Shown piece after piece: positions 8,560 through 14,508 of a stretch of 15,577 nucleotides of DNA. This stretch comes from Clostridiales bacterium UBA3259 (lineage in GTDB: Bacteria; Bacillota_A; Clostridia; Oscillospirales; Oscillospiraceae). The notes below the pieces were generated by a model. It saw only the letters and a program-made list of their open reading frames with translations, had not been told where the DNA came from and searched no databases. Both the position numbers and the translations under genes were made by a program. Each line of letters begins with the position of its first letter. Within the stretch, counting starts at the first letter, position 1. Location of the stretch: the NCBI GenBank assembly GCA_002362625.1, contig DEUP01000011.1, positions 1-15,577 of the forward strand. Direction: 5' to 3'.

Positions 8560-9294
8560 ATGGAAGAAGAAAAGAAGGAAGTGCCGGGGAGCGCTTTGGA
8601 GGAGAAGCAGGCCGGGGCTTACAGCTCTCAATGGCAGGGCCAGCTGGAGGATACCATCGCGAAGATTTTGGATCGGAAGGACTTTTCCTACGACCTGAAC
8701 GGGGACGCGCTGTATCAGCAGTACAAGGATCGATACATTCAGGGAGGCCAAATGGCCATGATGGACACCCTGGGCCAGGCGGCGGCGCTCACCGGCGGCT
8801 ATGGCAGCTCCTATGCCCAGAGCGCGGGACAGCAGGCCTATCAGAGCTACTTACAGGGGTTAAACGACAAAATCCCGGAGCTTTACCAGCTGGCTCTGGA
8901 ACGGTATGACCGGGAAGCGGATGGCCTTTATAAGCGCTATGCCATGCTGGGTGAGCGGGAAGGCGCGGACTATGACCGATACCAGCAGGGCCTTGACAGG
9001 GAGCAGCAGACCTGGGAGAATGCCTTCCGGCTGTACCAGCAGGGTGTACAGACCCCGGAGGTGCTGGAGATTCTGGGGATTCCCATGGAGACGGCGGCTG
9101 CTGGCGGCGGAAATGAGGAGGCTGCCGTTCGCCGGAAGAATGGCAGCAAGGAGAAGACAGTGGAGGAAATCTACCGGGAGAAAAAGCAGGGCGGCGCGTC
9201 CACCAAGGAACTGGACAGCTTTTTGCGCAAAGCCATTGCGGACAACAAGATCAGCAACCGTGGCGCTACGCAGCTGCGGGACACCCGATGGTAA
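8560..9294 (+). CDS. Phage virion protein, possible internal/ejection protein
   Basis: A 244-residue, highly polar, helical protein. I chose ATG 8560, preceded by a GGGGGGAGAAGG-type ribosome binding site, over an upstream in-frame ATG at 8533 that overlaps the previous gene. About residues 60-95 (MMDTLGQAAALTGGYGSSYAQS-like) are Gly/Ala/Ser-rich and flexible and could be membrane-active; the rest is Glu/Gln/Tyr-rich helix suited to coiled coils. The C-terminus (about 195-244) is basic, with a KELDSFLRKAIADNKI segment. In short-tailed phages, helical proteins of this type near the nozzle are often ejected with the DNA; that role is inference. No enzyme motif is visible. Confidence 0.65.
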   Translation: MEEEKKEVPGSALEEKQAGAYSSQWQGQLEDTIAKILDRKDFSYDLNGDALYQQYKDRYIQGGQMAMMDTLGQAAALTGGYGSSYAQSAGQQAYQSYLQGLNDKIPELYQLALERYDREADGLYKRYAMLGEREGADYDRYQQGLDREQQTWENAFRLYQQGVQTPEVLEILGIPMETAAAGGGNEEAAVRRKNGSKEKTVEEIYREKKQGGASTKELDSFLRKAIADNKISNRGATQLRDTRW

Positions 9295-9305
9295 GGAGGG
9301 TGTAT

Positions 9306-10184
9306 ATGAACTTTTCAAATTACCGGCTGTCGCTGGACATCCATGAGACGGAATCGGGGCTGTCTCTCCGGGCGAAAAAGGGGGACAGCATCCGAAAGCT
9401 GTATGTGACGCTGATGGATGGGGGCGCGCCTTACCGGATTACCCAGGACTGCACCGCCGCCTTTACCGCCCGGAAGCCTGACGATACGGTGATTTTCAAC
9501 GAGGCCGCCATTGAGAACAATGCCATCGTTTATGAGCTGACGCCCCAGACCACGGCGGCGGCTGGGCAGGTAAGGTGTGAGGTTCGGCTCTACGGCGGGG
9601 ACGGGCGGCTCATTACCAGCCCCAGGTTCTTCCTGGATGTGGACGACACCGTGTTTACCGAGGGAGACGAGGTGGTCTCCGAGAACGAGTACACCATTTT
9701 GGAGGACGCTCTGAAAGAGGTGGATCAGGCGATCCAGGATTTTGAGGCCCTGATTGCCTCCGGCCACTTTACGGATCAGGTGAGCCAGGCCTTTCTCCAC
9801 AAAACCGGCGGCACTATGTCCGGGGATATTCAGATGGATGGGCACCGGGTCGCCGGTTTGGGAGAGCCGGAACAGGCGGAAGACGCCGCGCCGAAGGGGT
9901 ATGTGGACGGGCGGGTGCTGACCTTTTCGAATTTATATGTGCCGGCTGGCGCCTGGGTAGGCCAGGGTTCGGAGCAGAGCCTGGCGGGCTTTCCCTATTG
10001 GACGGCGGTGGCGCTGGCAGGGGTGACGGCGGATATGGTGCCGGATGTGTATTTTTCTGCCGAGGACGCGGTGTCCGGAAATTTTTCGCCGGTAGCCCGG
10101 GCTGCCGACGGAATCGTGTATCTCTTTGCGGCCAGCGTGCCCACGGCGGCCATTACGATTCCCACCATCCGGGTGACGAAATAG
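9306..10184 (+). CDS. BppU-like baseplate/tail fibre protein
   Basis: Probable fibre that links the tail to the receptor-binding protein. The 292-residue product starts at ATG 9306 with AAGGAGG (9293-9299) 6 bases upstream. Residues 1 to about 115 match the N-terminal domain of phage baseplate upper proteins: a KKGDSIRKLYVTLMDGG segment, then TAAFTARKPDDTVIFN and a final FFLDVDDT. A helical linker (about 125-165) leads to a fibre repeat TGGTMSGDIQMDGHRVAGL with a following APKGYVDG (about 167-202), typical of trimeric tail fibres. Residues about 203-292 form a beta-rich tip. BppU is best known from lactococcal siphophage baseplates, so its use here next to a possibly short tail is notable. 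Confidence 0.82.
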   Translation: MNFSNYRLSLDIHETESGLSLRAKKGDSIRKLYVTLMDGGAPYRITQDCTAAFTARKPDDTVIFNEAAIENNAIVYELTPQTTAAAGQVRCEVRLYGGDGRLITSPRFFLDVDDTVFTEGDEVVSENEYTILEDALKEVDQAIQDFEALIASGHFTDQVSQAFLHKTGGTMSGDIQMDGHRVAGLGEPEQAEDAAPKGYVDGRVLTFSNLYVPAGAWVGQGSEQSLAGFPYWTAVALAGVTADMVPDVYFSAEDAVSGNFSPVARAADGIVYLFAASVPTAAITIPTIRVTK

Positions 10185-10199
10185 AAAGGGGGAGAGCGC

Positions 10200-11048
10200 A
10201 TGATTGGAAGAACCAACGCGGGGGGCGGGCTTATGAAGTCTGTCATTGTGGTGACCGCGCCCACCGGGTCAACCGTTACCTGCAAAAGCGGGACTGCCAC
10301 CAAGACTGCCGCTGAGAAAAGCGGCACCTGGACCTTTTCCGGGCTGGACAACGGTACCTGGACGGTTACGGCAACAAAGAGCGGTCAGACGGCCGCAAAA
10401 AGCGTTTCCATTACCAGGCTGACGGTGAGTTATGTTACCATCACATATTTCAGCGCGACGATCAATGTGACCTATCCCGCCGGGTCCACCTGCACCGCAA
10501 AGAACGGGTCCACCACCCTGACCGCTCCGGGCACCACCGGCACCTGGGCATGCAAGGTGCCGAACTCCGGCACATGGGTGGTAACGGCAACAAACGGGAC
10601 CAAAACGAAGAGCGAAAACGTGACAATATCTTCCAATGGCCAAAGTGCAGCGGTTACGCTGGTCTACACGCTGGCTTTGACAGCTTCGTACTGGAACGGA
10701 AGTATTTCCAACATGACGGCCGCCTTTTCAGAAGACCACCATCCAAGAACGAATGTCTTCACAAAAAATAAAATCGACCTTACGCACTATAATACGTTAG
10801 GTTTTAAGATTACGAGAAACAGTACTGGTGGTTTGCGAGCGTCATTTTATATATCAAGTGCCAATACAGTCAGTTCAAGCGAGTATGCGCCAAATGGTAT
10901 TGTCGCCTCCCTGAAAAGTATAAGTGCGACTTCCACAAAAACCATTGACACTTCGGCGTTGAGCGGCAGCTACTATCTGTCGATCTTCGTGGATACCTTG
11001 TGGAACGAGTCCTGCGACGCAACGCTTTCCGACGTAACCCTTTCTTAA
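10200..11048 (+). CDS. Tail fibre/receptor-binding protein with two Ig-like repeats
   Basis: A 282-residue protein likely displayed at the virion tip. After a short MIGRTNAGGG start, an N-terminal form I associate with phage fibre genes, it has two related beta-domains: residues about 14-83 (PTGSTVTCKSG ... NGTWTVTATKSG) and about 86-156 (PAGSTCTAKNG ... SGTWVVTATNG), both PEGA/Ig-like. Residues about 157-282 form a distinct domain with YWNGSIS and IDTSALSGSYYLSIF, perhaps a jelly-roll carbohydrate-binding module. The DNA for this last part is much more AT-rich (35% GC over 10741-10860) than its surroundings, suggesting a swapped receptor-binding domain. ATG 10200 has a GGGGGAG site upstream. 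No depolymerase motif is seen. Confidence 0.75.
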   Translation: MIGRTNAGGGLMKSVIVVTAPTGSTVTCKSGTATKTAAEKSGTWTFSGLDNGTWTVTATKSGQTAAKSVSITRLTVSYVTITYFSATINVTYPAGSTCTAKNGSTTLTAPGTTGTWACKVPNSGTWVVTATNGTKTKSENVTISSNGQSAAVTLVYTLALTASYWNGSISNMTAAFSEDHHPRTNVFTKNKIDLTHYNTLGFKITRNSTGGLRASFYISSANTVSSSEYAPNGIVASLKSISATSTKTIDTSALSGSYYLSIFVDTLWNESCDATLSDVTLS

Positions 11049-11061
11049 GGAGGTGCTGTGT

Positions 11062-11364
11062 GTGATCATTTATATTGACACCGATTGCAGATGTCATGTC
11101 AGCAACGAGAACGGGGAATACACGCCTGCAGAAACGGATTTCTTCGACGGAAAGTGCGACGCCTTTATCGAGGGTTATCGTTATGTGCCTGAAGGTGAGA
11201 CCTGGACGCGCTCTGATGGGGTCGTGTTTCAAGGGGGAATGATTTCCCCGTGGAAGCCGTGGGAGGAATTGGATATGTGGCAAAGAGGGTATGAACAAGA
11301 GCTGCTGAGACAATATGAAACGGCTCTGGGGGAGATTGAAGCGGCTTTGGGGGTGGAAGCGTGA
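11062..11364 (+). CDS. Conserved-type phage protein of unknown function
   Basis: A 100-residue protein. GTG 11062 is preferred over GTG 11053 because AAGGAGG (11047-11053) then sits 8 bases upstream. It starts IIYIDTDCRCHVSN, has FFDGKCDAFIEGYRYVPEGE (about residues 27-46) and SPWKPWEELDMWQRGYE (about 62-78), and ends in a charged helix. I recall similar small proteins between fibre and lysis genes of Clostridia prophages, with no assigned function. A short tail-tip accessory or fibre chaperone is possible. Its stop overlaps the next start in GTGA. Confidence 0.72.
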   Translation: MIIYIDTDCRCHVSNENGEYTPAETDFFDGKCDAFIEGYRYVPEGETWTRSDGVVFQGGMISPWKPWEELDMWQRGYEQELLRQYETALGEIEAALGVEA

Positions 11365-11483
11365 CCATTGAGCAGCGGAAGCAGCGGATTCTGAATAAGA
11401 TTGCTGAGATCCGGGCAGAGGGACAGGACATGCGGTCCGCCCTCACCATTTTGGAGGTAACACCGGATGAAGAAGTGGAGTAG
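11361..11483 (+). CDS. Microprotein, 40 residues, function unknown
   Basis: GTG 11361 overlaps the preceding stop (GTGA), which implies coupled translation. The product is a single amphipathic charged helix, MTIEQRKQRILNKIAEIRAE then GQDMRSALTILE, with an acidic tail. It shares an EIRA...GQDMR pattern with the 60-residue protein encoded just downstream. No membrane segment, so it is not a classical holin or spanin. It is a real gene only if the coupling is used; the overlap geometry and the shared motif support it. Confidence 0.5.
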   Translation: MTIEQRKQRILNKIAEIRAEGQDMRSALTILEVTPDEEVE

Positions 11484-11649
11484 CGGCGCAGAGAAGCGGC
11501 TGGTGGAGATCCGGGCGGCGGAGGAAGGACAGCAGGACATGCGGGCCATTGCCGAAGCCTTTGGGAAGCTGCCTCCCGGCCAGCTGAAGAATGTGCTGAC
11601 GGAGGATATTCTGGCCATTCTGGAGAAATATGGGGTGGTGATGGAGTGA
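11467..11649 (+). CDS. Small protein, 60 residues, function unknown
   Basis: ATG 11467 lies inside the end of the 40-residue gene (17-base overlap), with GGAGG (11453-11457) 9 bases upstream. The product is helical and charged: residues 8-27 hold the EIRAAEEGQQDMRAIAEAF-type segment related to the upstream microprotein, and the end has LTEDILAILEKYGVV. No membrane segment or enzyme motif is visible. It ends in GTGA, overlapping the endolysin start. Position suggests a lysis-cassette or late accessory role, which is only inference. Confidence 0.6.
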   Translation: MKKWSSGAEKRLVEIRAAEEGQQDMRAIAEAFGKLPPGQLKNVLTEDILAILEKYGVVME

Positions 11650-12194
11650 CAACCTTGCAGGTGCAGCATCTTTTGGCCTATCTGGGGTATGATCCCGGGG
11701 CGATGGACGGCCTGGATGGGCCAAAAACCAAACTGGCGGTTACGGCGTTTCAGTCGGATTTTGGTCTCAGCGCGGACGGTATCGCCGGGACGCAGACCTG
11801 GGAGGCCCTGCGAAAGGCTGTGGGGGATGACTGGAAGCGGGAGGAGGGCGGGTTCTGGAAGGAAATCGCTTATTTTCAGCGGGAGGAATTCCGCTGCCCC
11901 TGCGGGAAATGCGGCGGGTTCCCCAGAGAGCCGGAGGAAAAGCTGGTACATCTGGCGGAGAAGGTACGGCTCCACTTTTCCCTGCCGGTGACCATATCCT
12001 CGGGTGTGCGGTGCGCGGCCCATAACGAGAGAGTGGGAGGCGTGGCAAATTCCCGGCATTTGATGGGGAAGGCGGTTGATTTTTCCGTTCGGGGCGTTTC
12101 AGCGGAAAGGGTGCTTTCTTATGTGAAGGGCCTGAAAAACGTGCGTTATGCCTATGGGATTGACGGAAGCTTTGTTCACATGGATGTGGAATGA
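11646..12194 (+). CDS. Endolysin: peptidoglycan-binding domain plus M15 peptidase
   Basis: Cuts the peptide part of host cell wall at lysis. The 182-residue product begins with a peptidoglycan-binding domain 1 fold (residues about 3-60: GYDPGAMDGLDGPKTKLAV then FGLSADGIAGTQTWEAL). Residues about 68-182 are an M15_3-type zinc peptidase: FRCPCGKCGG (82-91), SGVRC..HN (119-127), and the metal ligands His138 and Asp145 in SRHLMGKAVD and His178 in VHMD. No signal peptide, so it needs the holin encoded just downstream to reach the wall. The GTG start overlaps the previous stop. All key residues are present. Cleavage would be of a D-Ala- or L-Ala-D-Glu-type bond; which one cannot be read from the sequence. 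Confidence 0.93.
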   Translation: MTTLQVQHLLAYLGYDPGAMDGLDGPKTKLAVTAFQSDFGLSADGIAGTQTWEALRKAVGDDWKREEGGFWKEIAYFQREEFRCPCGKCGGFPREPEEKLVHLAEKVRLHFSLPVTISSGVRCAAHNERVGGVANSRHLMGKAVDFSVRGVSAERVLSYVKGLKNVRYAYGIDGSFVHMDVE

Positions 12195-12235
12195 TTTTTC
12201 AGGCAGAGAGAAAAGACAAAGCGGGAGGTATTTTG

Positions 12236-12694
12236 ATGGATGAAAAGGTGATGGTATGGAAGGCCGCGGTGGCGGCGGGACTGACAGCGGCGGGTACGCT
12301 GCTTGGCTGGAAGGGGATTCTGCTCCTGGCCTGGGTGGCGGTGATGGCCCTGGACTACATTTCCGGCACGGCGGCGGCCTGCAAGGCGGGCCAGTGGAGC
12401 AGCGCCGTGGCCCGGGAGGGACTGTGGCACAAGGGCGGCATGATTGTCACAGTTATGGTAGGGGCCATAGCGGACTGGGTGCTGGTGCTGATGGCAGAGC
12501 ATCTGCCCATTGGCATTTCCTGGCCGGGACTGGTGCTGCCCCTGGTGACAGCCTGGTATTTGATTACGGAGCTGGGCAGTATTCTGGAAAATGCGGTAAA
12601 AATGGGCGCACAGGTGCCGGGGTGGCTGGTGAAGCTGTTAAAGGCCGGAGGAGAGCTGGTGGAAAAGGCCGGGGAAGAGGCAATGGGAGAGTAA
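12236..12694 (+). CDS. Phage holin, holin family 4 type
   Basis: Forms membrane lesions that release the endolysin. The 152-residue product has hydrophobic segments at about residues 10-40, 70-88 and 92-115, with the family-4 hallmark LDYISGTAAACKAGQWSS (about 40-57) followed by a Gly-Lys-type turn (HKGG). The C-terminus is charged (KAGGELVEKAGEEA), as expected for the cytoplasmic tail. ATG 12236 is chosen because GGGAGGT lies 7 bases upstream; an in-frame ATG at 12191 overlaps the endolysin stop and would add a polar 15-residue extension that could matter if a dual start exists. This is the last clear phage gene in the window. Confidence 0.9.
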   Translation: MDEKVMVWKAAVAAGLTAAGTLLGWKGILLLAWVAVMALDYISGTAAACKAGQWSSAVAREGLWHKGGMIVTVMVGAIADWVLVLMAEHLPIGISWPGLVLPLVTAWYLITELGSILENAVKMGAQVPGWLVKLLKAGGELVEKAGEEAMGE

Positions 12695-12722
12695 GCTTAT
12701 CCGTCTTGATTTTCTTTTTCCA

Positions 12723-12752
12723 TATACCATTTCCCTTGAAATATGGTATAAT
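12723..12752 (+). promoter_or_regulatory. Extended -10 promoter overlapped by an 8-bp inverted repeat (operator candidate)
   Basis: TGG precedes TATAAT at 12747-12752, an extended -10 box; the -35 position 17 bases upstream (ATACCA) is poor, so a TG-dependent or activated promoter is likely. TATACCAT (12723-12730) and ATGGTATA (12743-12750) are perfect inverted arms with a 12-base spacer and a 20-bp centre-to-centre distance, about two helical turns. The right arm covers the -10 box, so a dimeric protein binding here would block RNA polymerase. It lies 32 bases before the nitroreductase start. Confidence 0.6.
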
Positions 12753-12784
12753 TGGCGCAAACCGATAAACGAAAGGAAATGGAT

Positions 12785-13438
12785 ATGGATATTTTAGAAA
12801 TTATGAAACGCCGTCACAGCGTGCGCCAGTATGAGGTCCGGGCCATTGAGGGAGACACGCGGCGGACTCTGGAAACGGAGGTGAAGGCCATCAACCGGGA
12901 AACGGGCTTAAGCATTCAGCTGCTGTTTGACGAGCCGAAATGCTTTGATTCCGGAATGGCTCACTACGGAAGGTTCAGCGGCGTGACAAACTACATCGCT
13001 CTGGTCGGACCCAGGGGAGAGAACTTGGACGAACAGTGCGGATACTGGGGAGAGAAGCTGGTGCTGCTGGCCCAGTCCCTTGGCCTGAACACCTGCTGGG
13101 TGGCCATGACCTACGGCAAAAGCGCCGCTGTGGTTCGGAAAGGAGAAAAGGAGGTCTGCCTCATTTCTTTGGGCTACGGGAAGAACCAGGGAAGCTCCCA
13201 TCAGGGAAAGACCCTGGAACAGGTGACAAGGGTGGAGGGAGAAATGCCGGACTGGTTCCGCAGAGGCATGGAGGCGGTGCTGTTGGCACCTACCGCAGTC
13301 AATCAGCAGAAGTTTCTGTTTATCTGCCGGGGTGACAGCGTATCCGCCCAGGTGTCCGGCTTCGGCTTTTACGCTAAGGTGGATCTGGGAATTGTGAAAT
13401 ATCACTTCGAGGCGGTCACCGGAAGGAAGGTTTCCTGA
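12785..13438 (+). CDS. Nitroreductase-family protein (TM1586-like)
   Basis: Putative FMN flavoprotein that reduces nitro or quinone compounds with NAD(P)H; the substrate is unknown. The 217-residue product has the FMN-binding start KRRHSVRQY (residues 8-16), a GVTNYIALVG segment, GYWGEKLVLLAQSLGLNTCWV (about 85-105) and LAPTAVNQQKFLF (about 174-186), the latter typical of nitroreductases binding FMN phosphate. Spacing of the two half-domains fits the monomeric TM1586-like putative nitroreductase family. ATG 12785 is preferred over the in-frame ATG 12779 since AAAGGA (12772-12777) then sits 7 bases away. It has its own promoter and sits 90 bases after the phage holin, so it is either the first host gene or phage cargo. 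Confidence 0.85.
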   Translation: MDILEIMKRRHSVRQYEVRAIEGDTRRTLETEVKAINRETGLSIQLLFDEPKCFDSGMAHYGRFSGVTNYIALVGPRGENLDEQCGYWGEKLVLLAQSLGLNTCWVAMTYGKSAAVVRKGEKEVCLISLGYGKNQGSSHQGKTLEQVTRVEGEMPDWFRRGMEAVLLAPTAVNQQKFLFICRGDSVSAQVSGFGFYAKVDLGIVKYHFEAVTGRKVS

Positions 13439-13449
13439 ATTCCGGGTTC

Positions 13450-13474
13450 CGGAGAAAGTTCCGGCGCTTCTCCG
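13450..13474 (+). other. Stem-loop in the nitroreductase-peptidase gap
   Basis: CGGAGAA (13450-13456) and TTCTCCG (13468-13474) can form 7 base pairs around an 11-base loop. TTCCGG occurs three times in 13440-13464. No U run follows, so it is not a convincing terminator; the downstream peptidase may be co-transcribed with the nitroreductase. An mRNA processing or stability element is possible. Confidence 0.3.
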
Positions 13475-13499
13475 CATACCATTGTCTGAGGTGATCGCT

Positions 13500-14429
13500 T
13501 TGCCCATTGTACCAACCACTGTACCTATGACCTCGGCCCTGTGCAGGGAAACCATCCGCCGGCTGGTGGAAGCCTACCCACAGACGCGTACCGAGACATT
13601 GACCACAACTGCCTTTGGCCGCCCGGTGGAAGCCCTGACCATCGGCCGGGGAGAGAGGAAGGTCTTCTATTCCGCTTCCCACCATGCCAACGAGTGGATC
13701 ACAACCCCGGTGATCCTGAAGTTTATGGAGGAGCTGGCAGAGGCGGAGCGTACTGGCGGACGGCTCTACGGCGTTCCGGCGGAAAATATTCTCAACGCCG
13801 CTACCATTTACACGGTTCCCATGGTAAATCCCGACGGGGTGGATCTGGTGACTGGGGCCATTGGGGTGGGAACGCTGCAATATGAAGCCGCCCTGCGCCT
13901 TTCGGACAACTACCCCGGCATTCCCTTCCCGAATGGCTGGAAGGCAAATCTTCTGGGGACAGATCTCAATCTTCAATACCCTGCCGGATGGCGGATGGCC
14001 AGAGAAATCAAATTCTCCCAGGGGTTTACAAAGCCCGGCCCCAGGGACTATGTAGGAAGAGCGCCTCTGAATCAGCGGGAGTCCATCGCTTTGGCGGAGT
14101 TCACGGAGAAGATAGATCCTGACCTGGTGCTGGCCTATCACACCCAGGGACAGGTGATCTACTGGCAGTTCCGGGATTATGTGGTGCCTGGCGCGCAAAA
14201 GCTGGGAGAGGAGTTCGCGAGGCTCAGCGGCTATGAGCTGGCGGAGACCCCCTACACCTCCAGCTTCGCTGGGTACAAGGACTGGTTCATCCAGGATTAT
14301 CGTCGCCCCGGGTACACCATTGAGGTGGGGCTGGGTGAAAACCCGCTGCCCCTGAGCCAGTTCGATGAGATATACCGGGACAATCTGGGAATTTTGGTAA
14401 CTGCCGCTTTGGGGCTTGCAGCGGGATGA
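13500..14429 (+). CDS. M14-family zinc carboxypeptidase, gamma-D-glutamyl-type peptidase
   Basis: Probable peptidoglycan peptide hydrolase acting on gamma-D-Glu-diaminopimelate links of muropeptides. The 309-residue product is a single M14 domain: zinc motif HxxE at His62-Ala-Asn-Glu65, VNPDGV (109-114), GTDLNLQYPAGW (153-164), second zinc His214 in AYHTQG, and catalytic Glu275 in YTIEVGLGE. The Arg that follows Asn in classical carboxypeptidases (DLNRN) is Leu158 here, a change I associate with the bacterial muropeptide branch. No signal peptide or LysM, so it may act on recycled fragments in the cytoplasm or be released by lysis. TTG 13500 is chosen with GAGGTG (13488-13493) 6 bases upstream; in-frame GTG 13491 and TTG 13482 are alternatives. 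Confidence 0.88.
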   Translation: MPIVPTTVPMTSALCRETIRRLVEAYPQTRTETLTTTAFGRPVEALTIGRGERKVFYSASHHANEWITTPVILKFMEELAEAERTGGRLYGVPAENILNAATIYTVPMVNPDGVDLVTGAIGVGTLQYEAALRLSDNYPGIPFPNGWKANLLGTDLNLQYPAGWRMAREIKFSQGFTKPGPRDYVGRAPLNQRESIALAEFTEKIDPDLVLAYHTQGQVIYWQFRDYVVPGAQKLGEEFARLSGYELAETPYTSSFAGYKDWFIQDYRRPGYTIEVGLGENPLPLSQFDEIYRDNLGILVTAALGLAAG

Positions 14430-14444
14430 AAAAAGGAGTATAAT
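14416..14444 (+). promoter_or_regulatory. Sigma-A type promoter for the ferritin-VIT gene
   Basis: TTGCAG (14416-14421), a 17-base spacer, then TATAAT (14439-14444). It overlaps the last codons of the M14 peptidase gene. The start site would be near 14451, giving a leader of about 58 bases to the ATG at 14509. Confidence 0.72.
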
Positions 14445-14453
14445 GGAAATTCC

Positions 14454-14486
14454 GGGAAAAGACGCCTGCTCTTTTCCCCAAAAGAG
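14454..14486 (+). promoter_or_regulatory. 5' leader with two mutually exclusive hairpins
   Basis: Stem A: GGGAAAAGA (14454-14462) pairs with TCTTTTCCC (14470-14478), 7-base loop. Stem B: CTCTTTT (14469-14475) pairs with AAAAGAG (14480-14486) around CCCC. Both use 14470-14475, so only one can form. The same tract (14472-14478) could also pair with GGGAGGA (14495-14501) of the ribosome binding site if two G-U pairs are allowed. The arrangement is switch-like, but low-complexity purine/pyrimidine tracts can give this by chance. Confidence 0.4.
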
Positions 14487-14508
14487 AGAATCGAGGGAGG
14501 ATATTCCT

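Noticed and set aside
10200..11048. Diversity-generating retroelement target in the fibre tip
   Set aside because: The AT-rich tip could suggest variation, but no reverse transcriptase, template repeat or run of variable adenine codons is visible in the window.
12695..12725. Terminator after the holin
   Set aside because: There is a T-rich run (12709-12719), but no stable hairpin directly before it.
12256..12768. Plus-strand 170-codon frame overlapping the holin
   Set aside because: Gly/Arg-rich off-frame translation of the holin gene; it runs across the promoter region.
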